Origin: Nocardia sp. NBC_01503
Lineage (GTDB): Bacteria > Actinomycetota > Actinomycetes > Mycobacteriales > Mycobacteriaceae
Reading direction: 5' to 3'
DNA length: 64,000 nt
Assembly (NCBI RefSeq): GCF_036327755.1
Contig: NZ_CP109597.1
Location: forward strand, 110,583 to 174,582
The notes beneath the pieces are model-generated. The model made no database searches. It saw nothing but the letters and a program-made list of their open reading frames with translations, and was not told where the DNA came from. Positions 17,265 through 25,002 of the stretch are shown here, piece by piece (positions within the stretch are counted from its first letter, which is position 1; each line of letters starts with the position of its first letter). Position numbers and translations under genes: made by a program.

Positions 17265-17423
17265 CTGGTTCGGGGTGATCTCGATGGATCGTTTCGGCCT
17301 GTGCCGCGTGCCCGCTTGACGACCGTCCAGCGTCTCCGTAGCTTCCGATCTGCTGCCACCACGGCGGTATTCATCCGAAGTAGCCCATCCTCGAATGGGC
17401 GAAGCAAACGGAGGCTGTGCCTT

Positions 17424-18146
17424 ATGGCCAAGAAACGGGCCGAAATTCGTGTTCTGCTGAACCAAAAAGGCGGGGTAGGGAAGTCCACCACCTCGATGAA
17501 CCTCGCCGCCACCACGGCCGACACCCTCACCGGAGGCAACGTGGATGCGGAATCGGAAACGGCGCTGGTGAGCATCGACCCGCAGGGGTCGGTGTTGTGG
17601 TGGGGTAACCAGGTCCCCAATCTGCCCTTCCACCTGGTGCAAAGCGACTACGACCGCATCGACCTGTTGCGTGCGCTGCCGAATTCGCCGACCATCAAAC
17701 ACTTCTTCGTCGACACCCCCGGCTGGATCGGCCACACCGGCACCGATAATGACCCGGTCGCCGGATTGCCATTCGCCGAGGCGCTGCACGCCATCCTCGA
17801 CGTGGCCACCCAGGTGATCGTCCCCATCGAACCCGAGCCGCTCGGCTTCGATCCCACCGCGCGGACCATCGAGCGACTGCTCAAGCCGCGCGGCCTGGAC
17901 TATCGGGTGGTCATCAACAACTGGGATCCACGCGATGGGAAGTCCGATCTCGAGCAAACCCAGGATTACGTGCGCGCCAACGGGTGGCCGCTGGCGAAAA
18001 CCGTTATCCGCCATTACAAACTGAATTCTCGGGCACCTGCGGACGGGCAGGTTGTCACCACCTATCCGAAGAACCGCACCGGGGTCGAGTGCCGACTGGA
18101 CTACTCGAAGCTCGCGCTGGAGTTGAATATCGGGGGCGGGCACTGA
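17424..18146 (+). CDS. parA: ParA-type partition ATPase
   Basis: The product has the deviant Walker A VLLNQKGGVGKSTTSMNLA near residues 10-28, the switch motif IDPQGSVLWW and VDTPGW, all typical of ParA/MinD ATPases. These proteins bind DNA non-specifically with ATP and move ParB-parS complexes. At 240 residues without an N-terminal HTH it is of the short (type Ib-like) form, although the companion ParB is of the larger type. The start is 13 bases after GGAGGC. Its stop overlaps the parB start (TGATG). Confidence 0.9.
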   Translation: MAKKRAEIRVLLNQKGGVGKSTTSMNLAATTADTLTGGNVDAESETALVSIDPQGSVLWWGNQVPNLPFHLVQSDYDRIDLLRALPNSPTIKHFFVDTPGWIGHTGTDNDPVAGLPFAEALHAILDVATQVIVPIEPEPLGFDPTARTIERLLKPRGLDYRVVINNWDPRDGKSDLEQTQDYVRANGWPLAKTVIRHYKLNSRAPADGQVVTTYPKNRTGVECRLDYSKLALELNIGGGH

Positions 18147-19021
18147 TGGCCACCAAGACGAAGATGAACCTGGCTGATCTGGTGGGCGCGACCGGCGCGA
18201 ACTCGGTCGTGGACGGCGAGAACGTCGTCGAGGAATCGGCCGCTACGACGCTCGCGATCCCGGTCGCGAAGATCGCGCGGAACCCGTACAACCCGCGCAA
18301 GTTCAATCCCGATGTGTCGGACCTGGCGTCCATCGTGAACAAGCAGCTCCAGCCCGGGCGGGGGATCACCCGGGGCGCGTTCCTGAAGCTGTACCCCGAG
18401 GACGCGGATCGGATCGGGGACGCCGAGCACATCGCGGTCATCGGCAACCGCCGCCATCTCGCGTGCGAGGAGTTCGGCCGCGAGACCATGGATCTGATCA
18501 TCGACGACACCATGGCCGAATCCCGGGGGAGCCTGCGCGCGTGGGCGCTGCTGGAGAACATCGACCGTCGGGACCTGGACGTCATCGACGAAGCGCTGGC
18601 GCTGCGTGAGCAGGTCAAAGATTGCGGGGGACAGGAAGCGGCCGCGAAGTCGCTGGGCAAGAAACAGCCCTGGATCTCCCAACGGCTCTCGCTGCTGAAG
18701 CTTCCCGAGCAGATCCAGGAGAGTGTGCGCCGCGGGGAGTTCGCGCTCCGCGAGGCCCGCAGTCTCTCGAAAGTGCCACGCGCGGAACAGGTTGCGCGCT
18801 GGAAGGAAGCCCTGGCCAAGCAAGAACAGGACGGCAAGAACAACGCCAAGCCGAAGCCGCCCAGGCGCGAGTTCGGAGTAGCCGAGATCGCCAAGGCATT
18901 CAAGAAGTGGGACGCCAAACCCGACGTGCTGGCCACCGCGCTGGTGACCGGGCTCGAGCCGGGCGAGATCCGCGACCTGATGGACAGCTTGCAGCAGCAG
19001 CTGGCCGCCGCCGAGGCGTAG
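18146..19021 (+). CDS. parB: ParB-type centromere-binding protein
   Basis: The 291-residue protein shows ParB box I (IARNPYNPRKFNP), the nucleotide-binding motif VIGNRRHLACEEFG corresponding to GERR of CTP-binding ParBs, and a central HTH (GGQEAAAKSLGKKQPWISQRL) of the KorB/ParB type. The C-terminus has a helical dimerisation segment. It is translationally coupled to parA. The four TTATTACCGCGGTAATAA palindromes nearby are the obvious candidate binding sites. In the CTP motif the glutamate of GERR is asparagine. Confidence 0.9.
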   Translation: MATKTKMNLADLVGATGANSVVDGENVVEESAATTLAIPVAKIARNPYNPRKFNPDVSDLASIVNKQLQPGRGITRGAFLKLYPEDADRIGDAEHIAVIGNRRHLACEEFGRETMDLIIDDTMAESRGSLRAWALLENIDRRDLDVIDEALALREQVKDCGGQEAAAKSLGKKQPWISQRLSLLKLPEQIQESVRRGEFALREARSLSKVPRAEQVARWKEALAKQEQDGKNNAKPKPPRREFGVAEIAKAFKKWDAKPDVLATALVTGLEPGEIRDLMDSLQQQLAAAEA

Positions 19022-19032
19022 CCAGATCCCAC

Positions 19033-19068
19033 CTCGTGTGTTTATTACCGCGGTAATAAACACACGAG
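19033..19068. promoter_or_regulatory. parS-like palindrome, copy 4
   Basis: A perfect 36-bp palindrome: the shared core extended by CTCGTGTG/CACACGAG arms, 11 bases after the parB stop. It is the longest of the four and, with the hairpin at 19123, would also stop transcription. Confidence 0.7.
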
Positions 19069-19122
19069 AGACAGGCACCGATCAGCGTGGGGGAGTAGCC
19101 AGGCCAGTAGGGTCCATAGACA

Positions 19123-19163
19123 GACGACAGCCCCGGCGGATAGCGCCCGCCGGGGCTGTCGTC
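19123..19163. terminator. Bidirectional terminator hairpin
   Basis: GACGACAGCCCCGGCGG and CCGCCGGGGCTGTCGTC pair perfectly over 17 bp around ATAGCGC. It lies between the convergent ends of parB and the membrane-protein gene at 19179. No U-run is present on either side. Confidence 0.65.
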
Positions 19164-19178
19164 GCCTATAAGGGTCGG

Positions 19179-20789
19179 CTACTTGCCGCGCAGCGGCAGC
19201 ACCCGCGCGCCCCCGTTCTCGTTGCGGATCATCTCATCGGCATCCACCCACGTCCTCACCTGAGTGAAGCCCACACCCAACGCGCGCCCGATCTGCGACG
19301 GCGTTTCACGGGTCGCGTCATGGTAGGCCAGGACCAGCGCGATGCGGTCCACATCGCTGCGGGCGTTGGTCATCTCCTTGACGGTGGCGGCCCGCTTCTG
19401 CATGGACTCGGACCGCGCGGCGGTCTCCACCATCAGCTGCGCCGAATCCGCTTCCGCCGGTTCGGGTTCCTCGATATCCGGGTCCCCTTCCTCCTGGTGC
19501 GCGGTCAGCTGATCGGCCATGCCCATCAGCATCTCGGCTGTATCAGTTCCGCGCTGGTAGCGGCGGGCCGACTGGACCTCGGCCAGCTCCTGGTAGAGCG
19601 CCGCGGTGCCCTGTTCGGGGGAGTGGCCGATGGGGGAGTGCTCCGGAGAAACAGGCGGCAGCGGCTGCGTAGCGGGACCGCCCACCGGCTGCTCCGCAGC
19701 GGCGGACAGCTCCCGGACCGGCGTGTTCTGGGCTTCCTCGGTCTGCTGGCTCACGATCGAATCCGATGCCGACAGTCCGGCATCGCTTCGTGGAGCAGGG
19801 GCCGATTCGATCTGTGAAGCAGCCGATTCCAGGGCGTTGCTCTGCGAAGCACTCGGGGCGGGCGTAGTGCTCTGCAGCAGCGGCGCGGAAACCGGGACGC
19901 TCGGTTCGGTATTGGTCAGGCGTTCGGATACGGCCCTCACCGGCTGACCGATCCGGCTCAGCGCGGTCAGTTGCGCGTCCAGATCCTCGTGGTCGGGAAT
20001 CGCTGCGGTCGCCTTCTCGATGGCCTTGCCGTAGCGGCGTGCCACTACCCGATGCACCAGCAGCGCCCCACCGACCGCGATCGGCGCGATGCCGTGCACG
20101 CACATCTGGAACCACTCGTGGGCGCGGGCGAAGGGGAAGACGTTCAACCCGATCATCGCGGCCAGCAGTCCGCCCTCGATGGCGTAGACGGTGCGTAGGT
20201 CGTCGGTGTCGATGACGCCCCATTCGGCGGTGTCGCTGGTGGAGAGCATCAGCGCGATCAGCATGCCGCTGATCAGTCCCTCCACACCGAAGGCCAGCCA
20301 CCACAGCGAGTTCTTCACTCCGCCGGTGGGCGCGATGTTGTGCTGGACCTGGAATGCGGAGATCACCATGCCGGCCACGAGCACGGCCGTGAGGATGCCC
20401 AGCGCGATCGGCTTGCGGCGGCGCAGTTTGTCGACCTTCGCGTGGGGGCTGGCGCTCAGGCGCTGTTCGGCGATGGCCTTCCCCGCGCCGATCAAGGCCT
20501 TGGCCTTCTGATCGGCCAGGGCCGCGGTGGTGCGGCGCAGCCGGTCCGCCGCCGCGGCCTGGGACTGGATGATCGCGGCCTGCTGCGCGCGGTCGGTGTC
20601 GCGCACCAGCTCGGCCAGTTCGCGTTCGGCGCGTAGCTCGCGCTCGGAAAGAGCCTCGGTCAGCGCGGTGTCGTATTGCTCGGCTACGCGATCGCGGGCG
20701 TGCTGGGCGCGATCGGGTAGCGCGCCGGTGAGCACCAGGTCCTGCGTGTCCGGGGGAGGGGTCTTGGGTTTGCTTCGGGTCAGTTTCAT
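19179..20789 (-). CDS. Multi-span membrane protein with C-terminal HTH (plasmid spread-type, DUF2637-like)
   Basis: The 536-residue product has a charged helical N-terminus (about 1-125), a cluster of three to four membrane segments at about 130-270 (ALGILTAVLVAGMVISAF, VEGLISGMLIALML, GIAPIAVGGALLVHR), a long serine/proline-rich linker and a C-terminal helix-turn-helix segment (ETPSQIGRALGVGFTQVRTW). The membrane core with W-LAFG-VEGLISG resembles DUF2637/SpdB-like proteins found with transfer genes on actinobacterial plasmids, which help spread the plasmid within the recipient. The start overlaps the stop of the upstream KorA-like gene (ATGA). Identification is by layout, not by strong sequence identity. 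Confidence 0.6.
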   Translation of the reverse strand: MKLTRSKPKTPPPDTQDLVLTGALPDRAQHARDRVAEQYDTALTEALSERELRAERELAELVRDTDRAQQAAIIQSQAAAADRLRRTTAALADQKAKALIGAGKAIAEQRLSASPHAKVDKLRRRKPIALGILTAVLVAGMVISAFQVQHNIAPTGGVKNSLWWLAFGVEGLISGMLIALMLSTSDTAEWGVIDTDDLRTVYAIEGGLLAAMIGLNVFPFARAHEWFQMCVHGIAPIAVGGALLVHRVVARRYGKAIEKATAAIPDHEDLDAQLTALSRIGQPVRAVSERLTNTEPSVPVSAPLLQSTTPAPSASQSNALESAASQIESAPAPRSDAGLSASDSIVSQQTEEAQNTPVRELSAAAEQPVGGPATQPLPPVSPEHSPIGHSPEQGTAALYQELAEVQSARRYQRGTDTAEMLMGMADQLTAHQEEGDPDIEEPEPAEADSAQLMVETAARSESMQKRAATVKEMTNARSDVDRIALVLAYHDATRETPSQIGRALGVGFTQVRTWVDADEMIRNENGGARVLPLRGK

Positions 20790-21055
20790 CGGTCGTGTCC
20801 TTCCGACTGGGGTTCGGGTTCGTGGGTGGAGTCCGCGGCCTTGGGGGGTCTGCCCCGCGGCTTGGGTGCGGGCCAGTGCGGACGTAGCCACTCCAGAACC
20901 TGGTCCGGATCAGCCGTCAATGCAGTCAGGCAGGCCACTACGAAGCCCTTCATCTCCAGGCCGCGATCCTCCAGCAGCTGTTGCGCGTCCGTCCGGAGCT
21001 CGGTCGGGGGGCGCACGTTCAGCTGGGGATCTCTGTGTCGGTCTGCCATGGTCAC
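20786..21055 (-). CDS. Small KorA-like repressor
   Basis: The 89-residue protein starts with DPQLNVRPPTELRTDAQQLL, a ribbon-helix-helix-like strand and helix, then VVACLTALTADPDQVLEWLRPHW and a basic proline-rich tail (PRGRPPKAA). It is coupled to the membrane-protein gene and is transcribed away from a region holding three TGGCTAGCCA palindromes. Such small autoregulated repressors (KorA/KorSA-like function) control transfer genes on actinobacterial plasmids. The operator assignment is by proximity. Confidence 0.6.
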   Translation of the reverse strand: MTMADRHRDPQLNVRPPTELRTDAQQLLEDRGLEMKGFVVACLTALTADPDQVLEWLRPHWPAPKPRGRPPKAADSTHEPEPQSEGHDR

Positions 21056-21068
21056 CCATTCTGCACTA

Positions 21069-21141
21069 AGTGGCTAGCCATTAAGGGCATCCGAAGCGTA
21101 ACATATGTGGCTAGCCACATATTGGATGTGGCTAGCCACAT
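21069..21141. promoter_or_regulatory. Three operator palindromes between divergent genes
   Basis: Core TGGCTAGCCA occurs at 21071-21080, in a perfect 20-bp palindrome ATATGTGGCTAGCCACATAT at 21103-21122 and in a 16-bp palindrome ATGTGGCTAGCCACAT at 21126-21141. The last ends at the first base of a possible ATG start of the plus-strand gene. Spacing of the last two centres is about 21 bp, two helical turns, which fits cooperative repressor binding. Confidence 0.8.
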
Positions 21142-21153
21142 ATGGAGATTCCT

Positions 21154-21573
21154 ATGTCCGACCCACGCGAAATCCGTTCCGACCACCAGGGCGCCGCCGA
21201 TAACGAGCTGATCCCTCAGCACTGGCCAGCCGGGAACTACACGAGCGAACTCGTGGCCGCAGCCGCCGCCGCGATCGCGCAATTGGGGGCGTACCTGGAG
21301 AAGGCGGCAGAGGCCGGCGCGCTGCCGGTCGACGTGGAAACCAGCTCCACCATCTTGTCGAACCTCGAGAAGGGGGCAGGAAAGGCATCCGACGCGCTGG
21401 ACGGCTGGGCGCCCGCGCCGCACGGCACAGGCGGTGACCACGCCCGGAACAGCGTCCGCAGCGCCATCTACGCGCTGGGCGTGGCACACGACGATCTGCG
21501 CGACGCCGCCGAATGGCTTCTTGAACCGCCGAATCGCCCCGACCGCACGCACGTCGCCGAGGGGCGATCATGA
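21154..21573 (+). CDS. Hypothetical helical protein, divergent from KorA-like gene
   Basis: The 139-residue product is alpha-helical: SELVAAAAAAIAQLGAYL, NLEKGAGKASDALDGW and SVRSAIYALGVAHDDLRDAAEWL. GGAG seven bases before ATG 21154 favours this start over the in-frame ATG at 21142. Its promoter must lie in the operator array, so it is likely repressed with the transfer genes. Its stop overlaps the next start by ATGA. No family was recognised. Confidence 0.65.
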   Translation: MSDPREIRSDHQGAADNELIPQHWPAGNYTSELVAAAAAAIAQLGAYLEKAAEAGALPVDVETSSTILSNLEKGAGKASDALDGWAPAPHGTGGDHARNSVRSAIYALGVAHDDLRDAAEWLLEPPNRPDRTHVAEGRS

Positions 21574-21833
21574 CCTCGCCCGACAACCGGACCGTGCCGG
21601 ATCAGCGTGGTGACCTCGCCTCCGATACCCCGCAGTACGTCCACATCGTGGGCTGGTGGCGATGGGTCATCTCCCGCACGCTGCGCCGAGTGCCCCGCGC
21701 CCTGTGCGGGGTGGTCTTGTACGGCGATCCGGACCTGCCCGAGCCGCCGCTGGACGGCCCCCTGTGCCCGTCCTGCGTGGCGCGCGACGGCCAGCCGGGC
21801 GACCTGCGCCCGGTACCGGGCTACTGGCTGTAA
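21570..21833 (+). CDS. Small protein with C-x2-C motif
   Basis: The product has 87 residues with a central hydrophobic/basic helix (YVHIVGWWRWVISRTLRRV), a likely amphipathic membrane contact, and PLCPSCVARDGQPGD near the C-terminus. It is coupled to the gene before it and followed by a strong hairpin. Function unknown. Confidence 0.6.
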   Translation: MTSPDNRTVPDQRGDLASDTPQYVHIVGWWRWVISRTLRRVPRALCGVVLYGDPDLPEPPLDGPLCPSCVARDGQPGDLRPVPGYWL

Positions 21834-21844
21834 GACGCAACCTG

Positions 21845-21883
21845 GCGGTGGTTCCGGCCGCTCATCCCGGCCGGAACCACCGC
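21845..21883 (+). terminator. Strong hairpin after the operon
   Basis: GCGGTGGTTCCGGCCG and CGGCCGGAACCACCGC form a perfect 16-bp stem with loop CTCATCC, twelve bases after the stop. It lacks a U-run, as many actinobacterial terminators do. Confidence 0.7.
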
Positions 21884-21971
21884 GTGGCCAAGCTCGTGGA
21901 ACCCCACACCGGCACGATTCCGCTCGACCCGAAAGCCCCTACGTCCCAACCGAACTGAACGGAGAGACCTG

Positions 21972-22286
21972 GTGACCCGATTCAGCGCCCCGCCCACCGT
22001 GATCTCGGAAGCGGACTTCCAGCGCCGCGTGATGGACACCGCGCAGCGCTGCGGCTGGATAATCGTGCACACCCGCCCAGCACGCACCGCGCGCGGCTGG
22101 GTGACCCCGTACGAGGGAGACCAGGGACTCCCGGACCTGATCCTGGCGCGACGCGGGCGGGTCCTGCTGGTCGAACTGAAATCCGACAAGGGCCGCGCCA
22201 CCGCGGCTCAACTGCGCTGGCTCCAGGAAGCCGGACCCAACGGCCGACTGTGGCGGCCGCGGCATCAAGGGTGCGCGAGTGGTTAG
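21972..22286 (+). CDS. VRR-NUC domain nuclease
   Basis: The product shows the VRR-NUC fold: SEADFQRRVMDTAQRCGW, WVTPYEGDQGLPDLILARRGRVLLVELKSDKGR and AAQLRWLQEAG, with catalytic residues D (GLPDL), E and K (VELK). Such small nucleases are common on phages and plasmids and resemble Holliday-junction resolvases. GTG at 21972 follows GGAGAGACCTG. The expected C-terminal segment after WRP is missing: the frame ends RHQGCASG, while a neighbouring frame continues credibly (VREWLEADWKPENKPWPD), so a one-base frameshift near 22262 may have trimmed it. Confidence 0.8.
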   Translation: MTRFSAPPTVISEADFQRRVMDTAQRCGWIIVHTRPARTARGWVTPYEGDQGLPDLILARRGRVLLVELKSDKGRATAAQLRWLQEAGPNGRLWRPRHQGCASG

Positions 22287-22322
22287 AGGCGGACTGGAAG
22301 CCTGAAAATAAGCCGTGGCCGG

Positions 22323-22451
22323 ATGCCCGCCGCCAGTGCACGCGCCTGCGTCATCGCCAGGATGGACGAGGTTCTCGAGATGTTGGCCGACTCCCGTGGC
22401 GAACTGGATGAAGCGCTCCGTTCTCTGCCACCGCTATACCCGGATATCTAG
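22323..22451 (+). CDS. Small hypothetical protein (42 aa)
   Basis: ATG at 22323 opens a 42-codon frame containing the helix ARMDEVLEMLADSRGELDEAL. It follows the nuclease by about 36 bases and overlaps, in another frame, the region that a longer nuclease would use. No clear ribosome site is seen, so it is weakly supported. Confidence 0.35.
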   Translation: MPAASARACVIARMDEVLEMLADSRGELDEALRSLPPLYPDI

Positions 22452-22515
22452 AACGAGCTCTGGTCGCACACGGAAACGCGCACCCGCGCAAGGAAATTCG
22501 ACTGGCGACGCCCCG

Positions 22516-22860
22516 CTAGTGGCCAAGCTCGGGCTGTTGTGCGGCCGAACGCGCCAGCGCATCAGCCTCGGCCAATCGGGCATTGTGCTGGGCAGCCGAA
22601 TAGGTGCTGTACACGCCGCCCACGGAAGTCGCTACACCCACCACCAGGAAGACCCAACCCAAAGTTGTTCCTTCGGAACGCTTTTCATCGAGCGTGCGTG
22701 TTGTTGAAGTACTCGAGGTCTTACCGCTGACGCAGACTTGATCCTCATGCATGGTCTGAGACCCACAGACGGGTTCCTGCGTGATGGAGCCCCACCCAAT
22801 TGCGACCATCGCGATTCCACCGAAAATGCAGCCGACAGGCCAGCGGTACTTCCGTTTCAT
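22516..22860 (-). CDS. Two-span membrane protein
   Basis: From ATG 22860 (preceded by GGGAAGTTCA) the 114-residue product has a first membrane segment at residues 6-25 (WPVGCIFGGIAMVAIGW), an external loop with two cysteines and a serine/threonine stretch, and a second segment near 68-90 (LGWVFLVVGVATSVGGVY), then a helical tail. Topology with two cysteines outside suggests a disulphide. No family was recognised. Confidence 0.6.
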   Translation of the reverse strand: MKRKYRWPVGCIFGGIAMVAIGWGSITQEPVCGSQTMHEDQVCVSGKTSSTSTTRTLDEKRSEGTTLGWVFLVVGVATSVGGVYSTYSAAQHNARLAEADALARSAAQQPELGH

Positions 22861-23109
22861 TGAACTTCCCTCCCCAGTTCCAATCCTCAGGCGCGGCAAC
22901 CACACCACCCCCGGCGGTCATCCTGCCACAGCTCAGCGCGATGCAGGCGAGGCCGTCATCGCGGACTCCCGCCCGTCGGCTTCTCTGCCCTTTACCCCGC
23001 TATCCGGGTGTTTTCAACGAAAATCCGGGGTTTCCTCCATGAAATCAGCTGAATTACCACGGTTCTCGGAGCCTGCCCGCAGTCGATCTACCTGCACCGA
23101 TACAGGTAT

Positions 23110-23138
23110 TTGACCGAATCGCGTTCGCGTTCTAAGCT
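23110..23138 (+). promoter_or_regulatory. Sigma70-type promoter of the 23261 leader
   Basis: TTGACC, 17 bases, TAAGCT. The promoter at 55006 has the same two boxes (TTGACG, 17 bases, TAAGCT) and is also followed by two terminators and a small membrane-protein gene. Confidence 0.7.
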
Positions 23139-23170
23139 TCTCGTTGCTCGGGCAGATCTATGTCCGTCGA

Positions 23171-23241
23171 AGCTCCAGCCACTCGGTTGGGGCTTTTTTC
23201 ATGTCCATATCCCGAGGGCCCCGGCGATTGCCGGGGCCCTC
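23171..23241 (+). terminator. Two tandem terminators in the leader of a small membrane-protein gene
   Basis: The first stem is GCTCCAGCC/GGTTGGGGC around ACTC followed by TTTTTT (23171-23199). The second is GAGGGCCCCGG/CCGGGGCCCTC around CGATTG followed by TTTC (23214-23241). Both lie between the promoter at 23110 and the ATG at 23261, with TATCCCGAG just before the second stem, so most transcripts should end before the gene. Confidence 0.75.
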
Positions 23242-23260
23242 TTTCGTATCTGGAGGTTCC

Positions 23261-23518
23261 ATGTCGATCGCAGTCGCATCCTGGGTTGCGCAGAGCAGCA
23301 TGTGGCAGGTGCTCTGGACCGTGCTGGTCCTGTCAGTCGCGGTGGTCGTCATCGCCCTCACCGCCGTGCTGCGGGCCAACCGTGAAGACGTACCGAAGGT
23401 GTTCGCTGCGTTCGCCCACGCGTTCGGGCTGCACCGCCCCAAGGACATTCAGCCCGAACCCGTCGAACCTTCACAGCCTGATACTGATACCGTGCCCGCC
23501 ACCGAGGAGCAGGAATGA
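23261..23518 (+). CDS. Small single-span membrane protein behind an attenuator-like leader
   Basis: The 85-residue product has one hydrophobic segment at about residues 12-38 (MWQVLWTVLVLSVAVVVIALTAVL), then a basic juxtamembrane stretch and an acidic, proline-rich cytoplasmic tail. TGGAGGTTCC precedes the ATG. Two terminators upstream imply conditional expression by antitermination or readthrough. The next gene starts in its stop. The gene at 55170 has the same upstream layout. Confidence 0.65.
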   Translation: MSIAVASWVAQSSMWQVLWTVLVLSVAVVVIALTAVLRANREDVPKVFAAFAHAFGLHRPKDIQPEPVEPSQPDTDTVPATEEQE

Positions 23519-23955
23519 TTCGCCGCCGACCACAACCCCACGACAGCGTGGCCGACAGTGTGGCCGACAAGCTGGCCGGGCTCGATCTAGATGAACTCGT
23601 CGACCTGCTAGCTGCGGCGAGCCCGCAGATCGAGCGAGTGGTCCGCGGGCTCATCCTGACCGGCAAGCCAGTAGCCGAGGTCGCCGCCGAGTGGGGTGAG
23701 CCGGTGGCCGATGTCGAGCGCGACTACGAGTACGCGATTGCCTACCTCCGGCGGCCCATCACCGGTTTCATCGTGAGAGAGTGCATCCTGAACGACCGAT
23801 TGGCGAGTGCCCGCTACTGCCGGGGGTGCGCCCGGCAACTGCCCACACCTCCACCCGGAACGCGGGGGCACCGACGCGAATACTGCAACGATCGGTGCAA
23901 GAACGCGGCCCACTACAGCCGTACCCGCGCTGGGGCACCGAGCCCGAATCAGTAA
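23515..23955 (+). CDS. Sigma4-like HTH protein with C-terminal zinc motif
   Basis: The 146-residue protein contains a helix-turn-helix resembling sigma region 4 (ILTGKPVAEVAAEWGEPVADVERDYEYAI) and a C-terminal CRGCARQL ... REYCNDRCKNAAHY zinc motif, the same type as in the products at 1024 and 39256. It is coupled to the small membrane protein by an ATGA overlap. A DNA-binding regulator is likely; it may read out a signal from its membrane partner. Confidence 0.6.
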   Translation: MIRRRPQPHDSVADSVADKLAGLDLDELVDLLAAASPQIERVVRGLILTGKPVAEVAAEWGEPVADVERDYEYAIAYLRRPITGFIVRECILNDRLASARYCRGCARQLPTPPPGTRGHRREYCNDRCKNAAHYSRTRAGAPSPNQ

Positions 23956-24251
23956 CCAGCTCGATGGCTACCCGGGTGAGTCGTCTCTCGCGCCCACGGT
24001 CCGATACGCCTCCGGCGACCACTCCCACTGCCGGGTGTCGAACCAGAATCGGAAACTGCCCGCTACCGGCCCCGAGCCGTCAGGTAACGCGACCGGATCC
24101 TGAGGCCGCTCAGCAGGGGTACTCACCTCCCGATTATCCCCGATGCAGGCCAGCGTGCCCATGTCGACGAGCGCATAGCCGGGGCGGATCCGGGTAGCCG
24201 ACAAATGGCACGGAGTTGGGGCTGCGCCATATCCTGAAGGAGGTGAGCACC

Positions 24252-24326
24252 ATGCCTATGTGCATGCAAATGATGGACATGCTGCGCGGCATGTGGAACA
24301 TGATGTTCCCCAACATGCCGATGTGA
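24252..24326 (+). CDS. Methionine-rich 24-residue micro-ORF
   Basis: AAGGAGGTGA, a full-consensus ribosome site, lies five bases before the ATG, and the stop is followed seven bases later by a terminator hairpin. Eleven of the 24 residues are methionine (positions 1, 3, 5, 7, 8, 10, 14, 17, 18, 22, 24), with one cysteine at 4 and aromatic residues at 15 and 19. The M-x-M and MM spacing resembles copper(I)-binding methionine motifs. Being bracketed by a perfect translation signal and a terminator argues for a real one-gene transcript. A metal-binding peptide or a small membrane-active peptide are the main options; neither is proven. Confidence 0.6.
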   Translation: MPMCMQMMDMLRGMWNMMFPNMPM

Positions 24327-24332
24327 CCGGAG

Positions 24333-24366
24333 CCAGGCGGCGGTGTCCCGCGACATCGCCGCCTGG
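24333..24366 (+). terminator. Terminator of the methionine-rich micro-ORF
   Basis: CCAGGCGGCGGTGTC and GACATCGCCGCCTGG pair over 15 bp with one G-U pair around CCGC. It begins seven bases after the stop codon at 24326. Confidence 0.7.
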
Positions 24367-24455
24367 ACAGCACCATATCCACGACTACCGCAATGCCTCA
24401 CCGATTCCGATCCTCGGCTGCAACTCCTTAGCGTGACTCTTCTTGCCACTGGACC

Positions 24456-24707
24456 TCACGGGCCGAACCAGCGGGTCGCCTTGAGAGCCTTCTCCAGGTC
24501 TTGCTGGGCCGCCAATTTCTGGATCTCCTCGGCGGCGCGGAGGGTGGCCGGGCTGGGCGGTTCAAGCGGGGGGATGACGACTCGGCGAGGTTTCGCGACT
24601 TCCTCGGTGTCCTGCACGGGGGAAGGCGGCTTCGGGTGTGACTCGCAGCGAACGGATTCCCGCAGGCCAATTCGTTCGGAAACCCGTTCGTTTCGGTCCC
24701 AGCGGGC
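24456..24707 (-). pseudogene. C-terminal fragment of a hypothetical protein
   Basis: The minus-strand frame between stop codons at 24708 and 24456 encodes a credible segment (KPRRVVIPPLEPPSPATLRAAEEIQKLAAQQDLEKAL...RWFGP) but has no good start codon. It reads like the C-terminus of a larger helical protein whose 5' part has been lost or moved out of frame. No family was recognised. Confidence 0.35.
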
Positions 24708-24780
24708 TTACTCCTCGGCCGCGCGAGCGGAGCGGCGCTAGGACGCGGTACCCGGGAGGCACACAGTGCGGGCGGACAGG

Positions 24781-25002
24781 TCATGGAAGCGCAATGAAGG
24801 CGACATAGAGCGCGGCCAGCAGGGTCGATGCCGTGGCGAATGCTTTGAATCCCTGTGCAATTGCGGTTGTCCAGCGCTGGCCATCGTGCCGTGACATTGC
24901 GCCGGCCACGACGGCAGCCAACAGGCTGACCAGGGACAGGATCACGGCCAGGAGTGCTTTGAGTACCGCCGTACTGGAGGTGTTCATGGTGTTCGGGGCC
25001 AA
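24781..25002 (-). CDS. Small two-span membrane protein
   Basis: From TTG at 25002 (preceded by GGAAAGGC) or ATG at 24987, the product of 73 or 68 residues has two hydrophobic segments (LKALLAVILSLVSLLAAVVAGAM and ATASTLLAALYVAFIALP) separated by a polar loop SRHDGQRWTTAIAQGF. The compact helical-hairpin form is that of many small plasmid and holin-like proteins. The function is unknown. Confidence 0.5.
   Translation of the reverse strand: MAPNTMNTSSTAVLKALLAVILSLVSLLAAVVAGAMSRHDGQRWTTAIAQGFKAFATASTLLAALYVAFIALP

Noticed and set aside
19038..19817. A 259-codon plus-strand open frame
   Set aside because: It is antisense to the well-supported membrane-protein gene at 19179 and contains a perfect palindrome and a terminator hairpin.
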